Of a stretch of DNA of 38,114 bases, positions 26,374-33,950 are shown piece after piece; within the stretch, counting starts at the first letter, position 1, and each line of letters starts with the position of its first letter. This DNA is from Planctomycetaceae bacterium (GTDB lineage: Bacteria > Planctomycetota > Planctomycetia > Planctomycetales > Planctomycetaceae). The stretch lies in assembly GCA_021732845.1 (NCBI GenBank), contig JAKFUF010000104.1, positions 1-38,114 of the forward strand, written 5' to 3'. Below the pieces are notes generated by a model. It did no database searches, had not been told where the DNA came from, and was given only the letters and a program-made list of their open reading frames with translations. A program made the translations under genes and the position numbers.

Positions 26374-29300
26374 TCATGTCGGCCTCGCTTCATCCTTTTT
26401 CATCCGCCCGCCGCGGATGAGGTTGACCAGTTCTTCCGTCGAGAGCTTGGCTGCCTGGTCGGAGCCTTCGAGGATGCCCGAGACGAGCGTTCGTTTTTCG
26501 CCGTGGAGGGCGAGGATCTGCTCTTCAATCGTCTCTTTGGCGACCAGCCGGTACACCGTGACGGGGCGGGTCTGGCCGATGCGGTGGGCGCGGTCGGTGG
26601 CTTGATCCTCCACGGCCGGGTTCCACCACGGATCGAGGTGGATGACGTAGTCGGCACCGGTCAGGTTGAGCCCCGTGCCGCCGGCTTTCAGCGAGATCAG
26701 GAACAGTTCGCCTTCCCCCTTTTGAAAGGCGTCGACACGCTCCATCCGCTGTTTGGCCGAAGTCTGCCCGTCCAGATATTGATAGGAGATCCCTTTGGCG
26801 TCCAAGGCTTCACGGACAATCGCCAGGTGCTGCGTGAACTGGCTGAAGATCAGGGCGCGGTGCCGGCCCTCACGCAGTTCATCAATCGTTTCCAGCAGCA
26901 GGTCGAGCTTGGCGGACGAGCGCGACCAGGTGGCGTCCAGCAGCCGCGGATGGCAGGCGAGCTGCCGCAGCCGGGTGAGGGCGGCCAGCACCTGGAACCG
27001 TTGGTCGGTGTCGCTCTCCTCCAGGTTGCTGAGCGCGGCGACGGCGGCGAGCCGCGCGGCTTCGTACAGTTTGCGTTCTTCGTCGGACAGCTCGGCCACC
27101 AGTTGAATCTCGGTCCGTTGCGGCAACTCGGTCAGCACTTCCGATTTGGTGCGGCGGAGCACAAACGGCCGCAGAGTGCGGGCCAGGGCGCGGCGGCGTT
27201 CGGGATCCTTGTCCTTTTCAATGCGGTCGGCAAACCGCTGGCGGAACTGGTCCCACGAACCGAACAGACCGGGGGCGACGGCCCGAAAAAGACTCCACAG
27301 GTCGCCGAGATGGTTTTCGGCCGGCGTGCCCGTCAGCGCCAGTTTCCATTTGGCATCGAGACCGTGGACCGCTCCCGCCGTCTTCGTGCGGCTGTTCTTG
27401 ATGAACTGGGCCTCATCCAGCACCAGCGTTCCCCACGTCACTTTCGCGAACTGCTCCGCGTCCCGCAAAAGCAGCCCGTAGCTCACCACGATCACATCGC
27501 CTTCACGCGCCGAGGAGAGGAAGTCTCCGCGTTCGGTGTCGCGGTACAGGATCGGCTTGAGTACGGGGGCGAACTTTTCACATTCGCGGATCCAGTTGAA
27601 CCCCACGGAGACCGGGGCGATGACCAGTGTGGGGCCTTCTTCCATCCGGTCGATGAGGACGGCCAGCGCCTGCACGGTTTTGCCCAGACCCATGTCGTCG
27701 GCCAGGCAGCCGCCGACGCCCCAGGCCGCGAGGCGTCTGAGCCACCGGTAGCCTTCCAACTGGTAGTCGCGGAGTTCCGCCGTCAGCGAAATGGGCGGAT
27801 GCGGGTCGAGCTTCATCGCCTCGTCGAGCTTTTTGAGCGTCGTCGTCCAGGCCTTGCTGGCCTTGAGCAGCGACTGGTCATCGACGAACTCGGCGACGAT
27901 CGGCGCGGCGGTGACGTCGAACTCCAGCTTGTTGCGGTTGCGGTGGACGACGTCGTTGAGGGCCGCCAGCCGGTCCTGGAATTCCGCCGAAATTTCGGCC
28001 CACTGTCCCGGAGCAATTTCAATATATTTGTGCCCGGATTTCAGGGCAGACAGGAGCTGCGTCAGCGGGAACTGCTGGCCGCCCAGTTCGATGTTGCCGC
28101 TCAGACCGAACCAGTCGCGGGTGTTCTTGATCTCGACCCGAACCGCGTTGGGCGTGATCTCGCCGATCACCCGGCGGGGCTGCTCTCCGGCGGGCCACTC
28201 GACAATCGGGTCGCCTTCGGGCCGCGTGCGGAGCTTGTCCAGCAGGTCGAACGCCTCTTCGTCGGTGGGAAGATTCCAGCGGAGGGTGCCCGTGGCTGGG
28301 TACTCACTGAAGGTGAGATCGACAGCGAGCTGTTTCGCCGCCTGGGCTTCGTCCTGAATGCGACGGTTGACCAGCACGCGGCGGCCCTCGTGCTGGGCGG
28401 TGAAGTCGGCCGCACCCTCGCCGGGAATGAGCCACGGGCCGTCGGCGACGGGCCGGACGCCGATTTCGGCCTGCATGCCGGTGGGCAGCGGCGTGAGCCT
28501 CAGGTGGATGCGGCCGTCACCTTCGACCTTGCCCTCCACCAGCGTGTCGGGCAGTTGGACGGCGATATGGTTTTCCACCGCCGCCAGCGTGGTCATGAGC
28601 TGTTCTTTGGCTTCCGGCGGCACGACGATCTTCCGCGCGTCGAGACCCAGGGCCAGCCGGAACAATGTGGGGGGGCCGGTGGCAATCAGCAGCCGTTCGT
28701 TTTCCGCATCGTCAAGGGCGATCGACTTCGCGCCGAGGTGCGTGTTCTTGAACGACGACAGCGGACTGCCGTTGACCGTAGATTGCAGCCGCCAGCCCAG
28801 CTCCACCTGTTCCAGGCCGATTCCCAGCCCGACAATTTGGATGTTGGCCGGCAGCTCGGGCTTGTCCGCGCGCATCACGCGCGGGTGTCCGGCGAGGGCG
28901 CGGGCGATCTCCACGAGGTCGACCACGTAGCGGTCGCGCGAGGAGGCGGTGAGGCTGGCGGAAACCACGGAGCGGTCTTCCGCCGAACTCCATCGCGTGG
29001 GGTCTTTGTGCAATGCACTCCAGGAAAGTTTCTTCCCCTTGCTCCACTGGCCGTTCGCCTTCTGCCGGCACTCGTGGGGGACGACATTGAAACTGTCCCC
29101 CTCGAAACCCACCCGCCACAGCAGCAGCCCTTCCTGCCGGGGTGCCTTTTGCTCCGTCTGGGCCAGCTCCAAAGTGCAGGCTTGAAGCTCCGACAGCGCC
29201 ACCTTCCACAGCGAGCGATGGACAAACTCGATGAGCTGCCGCTGCAGCACCTTGTTCGAGAAATACTGGCCGCGGAGGAATTCGCCGGCGGCGCGGATGT

Positions 29301-29571
29301 GTTCACAGGCCCGGCCGGTGCGGCCAATCTCGCAGGTGCAGGTGAATTCCAGATTGATCGAATCGCCCAGAATGGGCCGGATCAGTGTCTGGCAGTCCTC
29401 ACGGGTCGAAAACTCGACGGCCAGGTACCCGCGGACGGGGTCGAACCAGATTCGGGTGCAGCGAACGCGGCGCTTGAGGTGATAGTCGTAGGGGAAATAA
29501 ATGCCAAACACCGCGTTCGCCCATTGCGACGCGGCGTCTTTCGTAAGCAACCCGGATTCAATCGGACGCAC
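26374..29571 (-). CDS. SNF2-family helicase-like ATPase with SWIM zinc finger
   Basis: The 1065-residue protein belongs to the bacterial SNF2/RapA-like DNA translocases. A SWIM zinc finger, CTCEIGRTGRACEH (CxCx8CxH), lies at about residues 78-91. A long middle region follows (residues 100-580, SNF2_N-associated). The helicase core begins near 590: Walker A DMGLGKTVQAL (about 625), DEAQFIKN (720), LTGTPAENHLGDLWSLF, then the second lobe with ALIFSQFTQHL, GGTGLNLTGADYVIHLDPWWNPAVEDQATDRAHRIGQ and VYRLVAKETIEEQI. It probably remodels protein-DNA complexes or acts in repair or transcription recycling; no methylase or nuclease gene is adjacent. The GTG at 29571 has GGAGG seven bases upstream and is preferred over TTG at 29574. 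Confidence 0.92.
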   Translation of the reverse strand: MRPIESGLLTKDAASQWANAVFGIYFPYDYHLKRRVRCTRIWFDPVRGYLAVEFSTREDCQTLIRPILGDSINLEFTCTCEIGRTGRACEHIRAAGEFLRGQYFSNKVLQRQLIEFVHRSLWKVALSELQACTLELAQTEQKAPRQEGLLLWRVGFEGDSFNVVPHECRQKANGQWSKGKKLSWSALHKDPTRWSSAEDRSVVSASLTASSRDRYVVDLVEIARALAGHPRVMRADKPELPANIQIVGLGIGLEQVELGWRLQSTVNGSPLSSFKNTHLGAKSIALDDAENERLLIATGPPTLFRLALGLDARKIVVPPEAKEQLMTTLAAVENHIAVQLPDTLVEGKVEGDGRIHLRLTPLPTGMQAEIGVRPVADGPWLIPGEGAADFTAQHEGRRVLVNRRIQDEAQAAKQLAVDLTFSEYPATGTLRWNLPTDEEAFDLLDKLRTRPEGDPIVEWPAGEQPRRVIGEITPNAVRVEIKNTRDWFGLSGNIELGGQQFPLTQLLSALKSGHKYIEIAPGQWAEISAEFQDRLAALNDVVHRNRNKLEFDVTAAPIVAEFVDDQSLLKASKAWTTTLKKLDEAMKLDPHPPISLTAELRDYQLEGYRWLRRLAAWGVGGCLADDMGLGKTVQALAVLIDRMEEGPTLVIAPVSVGFNWIRECEKFAPVLKPILYRDTERGDFLSSAREGDVIVVSYGLLLRDAEQFAKVTWGTLVLDEAQFIKNSRTKTAGAVHGLDAKWKLALTGTPAENHLGDLWSLFRAVAPGLFGSWDQFRQRFADRIEKDKDPERRRALARTLRPFVLRRTKSEVLTELPQRTEIQLVAELSDEERKLYEAARLAAVAALSNLEESDTDQRFQVLAALTRLRQLACHPRLLDATWSRSSAKLDLLLETIDELREGRHRALIFSQFTQHLAIVREALDAKGISYQYLDGQTSAKQRMERVDAFQKGEGELFLISLKAGGTGLNLTGADYVIHLDPWWNPAVEDQATDRAHRIGQTRPVTVYRLVAKETIEEQILALHGEKRTLVSGILEGSDQAAKLSTEELVNLIRGGRMKKDEARPT

Positions 29572-29598
29572 CAAACGGCCTCCCCAGCCGAAATCTCT

Positions 29599-29655
29599 GA
29601 CACACTGTGTCCCGTGAAATTACCGGTGCGCGAAAGATTTCGCAAATGGCGAAAT
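29599..29655. promoter_or_regulatory. Two dyads upstream of the SNF2 gene
   Basis: GACACACTGTGTC (29599-29611) is a perfect 6-bp dyad around one base, 28 bases before the SNF2 start. ATTTCGCAAATGGCGAAAT (29637-29655) is a 7-bp dyad with a five-base centre. Their position suits regulator binding sites, though no promoter box could be matched with confidence. Confidence 0.3.
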
Positions 29656-29711
29656 GTTGACACTTGGGCCTGCGACTGCATCCCCGCGTCCTCGCGGCGA
29701 CAGTCAGTTGG

Positions 29712-29821
29712 ATGAAGCGCCCCAAAGGGCAACGCCGTGAAGGAAGCCGCTGGGAAATCCGGAACTGCGTGTCATCACCCAGGAGGAACGGGAATTGTTG
29801 GAAAAACTCTCCGACGAATAA
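29712..29821 (+). pseudogene. Possible frameshifted small gene
   Basis: An ATG at 29712 opens a basic peptide (KRPKGQRREGS). After about 30 bases another frame (to TAA at 29819) encodes KPLGNPELRVITQEERELLEKLSDE, a typical acidic amphipathic helix that looks like a real C-terminus. Joining the frames would need one small indel near 29740. No start codon or ribosome binding site serves the second half alone. The rest of the 410-base gap (29572-29983) shows only the two dyads described separately. Confidence 0.22.
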
Positions 29822-29983
29822 AAATGCAGAGTGAACCGCACATCGAACCGGTCCTTCCCTCCGAGAATGGAACAACCACGAAAGGCACAAGCAGCACGAA
29901 ACTGGCTGTCCGCCCTGAACCCAGCGTATGATTGTCATCTCTGGTGACCACCAATCCCCACAACCCTGACCGCGAGGCCTCTG

Positions 29984-30781
29984 ATGTGCCGTTTCGTATT
30001 GGCGGTGTCTGTGTGGTGCCTGCTCCCCACCGTGGTTTCAGCGGAGATCATGAGCAGCCACCAGCAGGTGATCGATTTCACGCAGCCCGAGCAGGCGGCA
30101 AAGTTGGCCACCTGGTCACCTCCGAAGCATCTCGGATGCACCAAAGCGGGCTTTGGCTGGGATGGCGACAAGGATTCGTCCCGCGATGGCTGGATCGAAA
30201 CTGAGCCACTGGCCATAGGCACCGGGTGGAGGCCGACACGGGATGCGCAAGTTCGGCTCACAGTCCAGACCAACTATCCGTCAATTGTCTCGACCGGTGC
30301 GCACTCCAAGGCGTTTTACACCCCCAGCATTTACGTCCGCCACAGTGCGGATCGGGTCCATTGGTCCGACTGGCAGCCGACCGCTCTGGATGAAAATCCA
30401 CGCGCGCCGGGGAAGGTCCTCTACACCGCCAGCGTGGGCGTTGCTCGACGGATGAGGAAGGACTACGAGGACAGGCACCAGCAGTGGGCTCGTCGCGAAG
30501 ATGTCGCCTGGGGCAGCGACGAAGACGCATTCTGTCGCTGGCTGGTCAAGCAGGAGCCGGACTACTTTGCCAAACAGCGCCCGTTCGTGGGCTATGTCCA
30601 GTTTCTGCTGGAATCATCCTTCCGCGGAAACCAGCGGCTGACCCGCTTTGAAGCGGACGTGGACTGGGGTATCGGCGGGCTTCAGCAGCTTGCCAAAGGC
30701 CCCACTTCTGAAAAACGCCTGGAAAGCCAGAATGGATGGGGATTTCGCGGCGATGAAGCCACGCCTCGCAAGAAGGAATGA
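29984..30781 (+). CDS. Secreted protein of unknown function
   Basis: This 265-residue protein has a signal peptide, CRFVLAVSVWCLLPTVVSA, with cleavage before EIMSS. The mature part is Trp- and Asp-rich (CTKAGFGWDGDKDSSRDGWIETEPLAIGTGWRP). It then has a beta-strand-rich segment, RLTVQTNYPSIVSTGAHSKAFYTPSIYVRHSADRVHWSDWQP, that recalls a carbohydrate-binding or sialidase-like beta fold, but I cannot name one. The C-terminal region includes FCRWLVKQEPDYFAKQRPFVGYVQFLLESSF. GAGG six bases before the ATG supports the start. The next gene begins about 100 bases on and seems to have its own promoter. Confidence 0.75.
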   Translation: MCRFVLAVSVWCLLPTVVSAEIMSSHQQVIDFTQPEQAAKLATWSPPKHLGCTKAGFGWDGDKDSSRDGWIETEPLAIGTGWRPTRDAQVRLTVQTNYPSIVSTGAHSKAFYTPSIYVRHSADRVHWSDWQPTALDENPRAPGKVLYTASVGVARRMRKDYEDRHQQWARREDVAWGSDEDAFCRWLVKQEPDYFAKQRPFVGYVQFLLESSFRGNQRLTRFEADVDWGIGGLQQLAKGPTSEKRLESQNGWGFRGDEATPRKKE

Positions 30782-30846
30782 CCTCCGCCGGACAACCAAC
30801 ATGCTCGGCGGGTGATCAGAACTCCGCAGGAATCGGGCATCAATTC

Positions 30847-30855
30847 TGGTATAAC
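30847..30855 (+). promoter_or_regulatory. Candidate extended -10 promoter
   Basis: TGGTATAAC fits an extended -10 element (TGn plus TATAAC). The start of transcription would be near 30862, 22 bases before the ATG at 30884. No -35 box is seen. Confidence 0.4.
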
Positions 30856-30883
30856 GCGGATCAATCTGAGTGCAGGCGATGGC

Positions 30884-31507
30884 ATGAAAACGGACTGGCT
30901 GTTCGACACTCCACCAAATTCGGCCGTGTTCACCACGTCGTTCATTCTGGACGGCACACCGATCCTGCGTGTCTCGCATGACTTTGAAGGCGATTGGCAA
31001 TTCCACGGCGGTTCGGAGCAGCCAGTCACGGTTGAGTGCGCCCGGGTTGTCGCGCTCGAAAACATGCTCGCCCAAGATGCCACATTGGCTGAACTGTACG
31101 ACTTGCCCAGCGGGTGGCAAGCCACGCGGACGACACCCGCAACACTCTGGGTGCGAACGAAGAATCATCCGTTCCCGACTCACGAAGACGATGGGTATTA
31201 TCTTGAGGATGCGGTCTGGATGGCGCAGCATCGCGACGATCTCAATCCGCCGCCTGAAGAAGTGCGAAACGATCTGCCGGTCGGGGCCTACGTGAAGCTG
31301 CTGTTTCGCTTCGCTCCCGAGACGAGCGAGCGGCAAAACAACCAAACCGAACGGATGTGGGTGCTTATCACCGAGGTTTCAGAGGACGGATACTACGTCG
31401 GCACCCTCGAGAATGATCCGCAGCATGAGCAAAGCTTAAGTTGTGGTGACATGGTCGTTTTTCATCCGCTGCATGTGATGCAGATCATGGATGATGAAGG
31501 TGACTGA
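30884..31507 (+). CDS. DUF2185-like plus DUF2314-like protein
   Basis: The 207-residue cytoplasmic protein reads as two small domains. The first (about 1-90: AVFTTSFILDGTPILRVSHDFEGDWQFHGG, LAELYDLPSGWQATR) resembles DUF2185 (Imm33-like) proteins. The second (about 120-205: LPVGAYVKLLFRF, ERMWVLITEVSEDGYYVGTLENDP, LSCGDMVVFHPLHVMQI) resembles DUF2314. Both families occur among immunity-type and housekeeping-unknown proteins. No toxin gene is next to it, so an immunity role is only a possibility. The ATG at 30884 follows an extended -10 box; an earlier in-frame start at 30812 would place that box inside the gene. Family calls are from memory of motifs. Confidence 0.7.
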   Translation: MKTDWLFDTPPNSAVFTTSFILDGTPILRVSHDFEGDWQFHGGSEQPVTVECARVVALENMLAQDATLAELYDLPSGWQATRTTPATLWVRTKNHPFPTHEDDGYYLEDAVWMAQHRDDLNPPPEEVRNDLPVGAYVKLLFRFAPETSERQNNQTERMWVLITEVSEDGYYVGTLENDPQHEQSLSCGDMVVFHPLHVMQIMDDEGD

Positions 31508-31570
31508 ACGGTTTGACCAGATGAGTCCGGTTTAACGGGCGCAATTGAATGTTGATGCTGAGGTGCCATC

Positions 31571-31990
31571 ATGAGTGTTCTTGAGGATCACTCGCGGCCC
31601 AAACGGGTGACTCTGGGTCTTCGACCTCGTGAGGAGGTGGCGGTGACAGTCAGGCGAAAACACTCCAATGAGTTTCTCCGTCCTTCCGCGGAGGTCGCCA
31701 CGGCCCTCCGCGCCGTTCTCCGCGAAGGGCAGGTCGACTACAGCTACTCCGACACCGTCGAGGCTGACGACGCATTGCACTTCCGCACCGTGATCACGCC
31801 GAAGAATGTGTTCCTGCTGACCACACGGTTGATGATCACCCTTGAGGCGACCGAATCTGGGACAAACGTGTTCGTCCAAACCGAATCTCAAGGGTTTCTC
31901 TTTGGCGACATCTTCAATTTCTATGGCGGGTATATCAAGGACATGTTGTGGTCGATACGGCTTCACCTGAACCAGCGTCCTGACTCGTGA
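31571..31990 (+). CDS. Hypothetical protein, 139 residues
   Basis: A soluble protein of 139 residues with a good ribosome binding site (GAGG seven bases before the ATG). It starts with a basic region (SRPKRVTLGLRPREEVAVTVRRKH). Alternating strands follow, VDYSYSDTVEADDALHFRTVITPKNVFLLTTRLMITLEATESGTNVFVQTES, then FNFYGGYIKDMLWSIRLHL, which could be a long C-terminal helix. The strand-rich body closed by a helix is reminiscent of START/SRPBCC-type lipid-binding folds, but that is a guess. It may be co-transcribed with the gene ending at 31507. Confidence 0.65.
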   Translation: MSVLEDHSRPKRVTLGLRPREEVAVTVRRKHSNEFLRPSAEVATALRAVLREGQVDYSYSDTVEADDALHFRTVITPKNVFLLTTRLMITLEATESGTNVFVQTESQGFLFGDIFNFYGGYIKDMLWSIRLHLNQRPDS

Positions 31991-32275
31991 TGGCCCTGGC
32001 AGTAGCGGGACACTCGGGGCACACCTGACGTCAAAAGACGGGACAGTGTTAGCTAACGACCCATTCGCCTCCGGCTAGACCAGTGGTCGTCACTACATTG
32101 AGTCTGCGACGATTTTCGACGCCACAGCACTGATCAAGATCCGATGGCAAAGGACTTATGCCAAAATCCAGCCTCGGATTATTTTGGAAATTCCGATTTC
32201 AATCGCGAGTTGGGGAAGTTGGGTTAGAGAGAGCCAGGTGTGATGGTCAGCCTTCCCCAGCCTTCCCTGCGCCGG
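31991..32275. other. Intergenic gap without recognisable features
   Basis: These 285 bases separate two convergent genes. I found no terminator with a T-run, no conserved frame and no repeat shared with the rest of the window. Confidence 0.5.
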
Positions 32276-33556
32276 CTACTCGGATTTCTCGGCGCGCAAT
32301 CGCGAGTACAACTTCCACTCTGGGCTCGACGCCTTCACCTTCAACACCGCCGCCTCGGCCTTCTCGAAGTCGGGCTGCGCGTAGGCCAGTCGCGGACCGG
32401 TCATCAGGCCGAAGATGTTGCTGCCCGTGGTTTCGAAGTGACACCTCACGCAGGAGGCCAAAGATCGCGGGACTTCGTTGACGGATCTGTATCTCGCCAA
32501 GATCGCCGTCTCGCCGTTGTCATAGTTTCGCGGTGAGTTGGGATGCACGTCGACGCTGAGGGCTTCCAGGTTCGTGTGGTCCAGCGGGCTCTCTGGACCC
32601 AGTCGTTTCAGGGCCGGCCCGCCGGCAAGGAGCGATTTTCGATCGAGCGTGAACTTGAAGCGATGATCCTCCGGCGGCGTCGCGACAATGAGTTGCAACG
32701 ACTCGACGAACGGCGAAACCCGCAAGCTCCCCGAGCGTGTGGGCACGATGGACCGGCGGAGCAGCGCCAACATCGTCCCGGGCGGGACATCCTTCTTTCT
32801 GTTGGCCTTTGTGTATTCCTGGAGGAAACTTTCGCCCTCGTCGCGGCCGCCGGGTGTTCGCAGGTGGAGCGTGAAGATGGACCGGTGACGGATGAAACTC
32901 ATGTGGGCGGTGCCTCCGGCACTCGGCTCTGGTTCGCTCGCGTAAGCCACCCAGGGGCCATTGGTGTCGAGCAAATCGGAGGGGAGGAACGCCTTGTCGG
33001 CAGTGGCCGGATCAAACATTTTGGGGTGGAGGTTCTGGTCGGCGCTGATCTGCAGCGCATTGGGCAGCGCGGCGACCTCCTCGTCCGTCAGTTCCAGCCG
33101 TCGCATGATGCGGGCGAGCCGGCGCAGCAGTTCCTCCGTGCGGGCGACGGCCTTCAGGTCAACTTCCTGACGGTCGTTCTTCACCGGCCAACGGCTGTCG
33201 ACCATCTCCAGACGGTCAAACACGGCCCACAGATCCTTGAGCAGAATCAGCCGGCGGGACGGGGACTGGTCCTCCATCCGTGAAGTCGGAAGCCGCTCCA
33301 CGGCCTCCAGTCGCGCGACCACCTGCTCATGGAACGCGGCGTCGCGGCGAAACACGTAGCATTCCTGCCACGGCGGAGCGAAGGCATGCGGATCCTCAAA
33401 AACCTCGCCGGTCGAGAAGCGGCGGATGTAGAAGATGTCGCGGAGCTGATCCCACGGATGCCCCGGCCGCGCATCAAAAATCGGCTCGCCAGCAAGCGTG
33501 GCTGCAGCCAGCAGAACTACAATTCCAAGGGTCAGGCATGGAGAGCGGCGGGGCAT
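32276..33556 (-). CDS. Secreted protein with a single c-type haem motif
   Basis: This 426-residue protein has a signal peptide (PRRSPCLTLGIVVLLAAATLAGEP) and one CxxCH haem-binding motif, SCVRCHFETTGSNIFGL, near residue 370 (codons at 32438-32452). The N-terminal part contains HPWDQLRDIFYIRRFSTGEVFEDP and a conserved Trp/Pro-rich start. The middle has LSFIRHRSIFTLHLRTP-type strands and a predicted helical bundle. The late position of the motif is as in several large planctomycete Cyt_c-containing proteins, where the haem domain is small. It probably resides in the periplasm, but its partner is unknown. The ATG at 33556 fits the signal peptide; no strong ribosome binding site is seen. Confidence 0.78.
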   Translation of the reverse strand: MPRRSPCLTLGIVVLLAAATLAGEPIFDARPGHPWDQLRDIFYIRRFSTGEVFEDPHAFAPPWQECYVFRRDAAFHEQVVARLEAVERLPTSRMEDQSPSRRLILLKDLWAVFDRLEMVDSRWPVKNDRQEVDLKAVARTEELLRRLARIMRRLELTDEEVAALPNALQISADQNLHPKMFDPATADKAFLPSDLLDTNGPWVAYASEPEPSAGGTAHMSFIRHRSIFTLHLRTPGGRDEGESFLQEYTKANRKKDVPPGTMLALLRRSIVPTRSGSLRVSPFVESLQLIVATPPEDHRFKFTLDRKSLLAGGPALKRLGPESPLDHTNLEALSVDVHPNSPRNYDNGETAILARYRSVNEVPRSLASCVRCHFETTGSNIFGLMTGPRLAYAQPDFEKAEAAVLKVKASSPEWKLYSRLRAEKSE

Positions 33557-33950
33557 GAATGTGTTCTCGCGGCCGAGGGATGAATGAACACCGTGCCGAA
33601 GCGGAGAGACCATCGTGGCTCAAACACTGTACGGCTTGAAAGGGGCCATCCCTGCGATTTGCGGTTCTCGGGGCCAGGGTATCGCCCAGACTGCGCTGCT
33701 CCTCATTCACTACCCTGCCATTGCACCGAATGTCAATCATCCATGGGTGTTGCCTGGTGTTGTCTTCCCACGGCTGACCAATCTTTCAATTTGGACAATT
33801 GCGCATCGTCAAGAATTGGCCACCTCTGGGTGGTCCAACTCAAACGGGACGGCGGGCGGCGGATCTCTTCGACAAAATTGCATTCACTGATTCAAAACGA
33901 TACAGTGTCGAGTCCGTATTCCCCGCGGATTTGAGGCACACGAGGGCCAG
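33557..33950. other. Divergent intergenic region
   Basis: The 394 bases between the haem-motif gene and the large membrane protein must hold both promoters. The stretch is less GC-rich than the genes. I see no clear -35/-10 pair, no long dyad and no coding frame with a ribosome binding site; short frames on both strands end quickly. Confidence 0.45.

Noticed and set aside
26311-29715. 1134-codon plus-strand frame opposite the SNF2 gene
   Set aside because: The minus strand has intact helicase motifs throughout; the plus frame is a by-product of GC-rich third positions.
30884-31507. Toxin-immunity pair
   Set aside because: No toxin-like gene lies on either side of the DUF2185/DUF2314-like gene, so calling a toxin-immunity system is not supported.
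33828-33848. CCACC/GGTGG hairpin in the divergent spacer at 33.8 kb
   Set aside because: Short stem, no flanking CACTACG tag and no T-run, so it is neither a REP-like unit nor a terminator.
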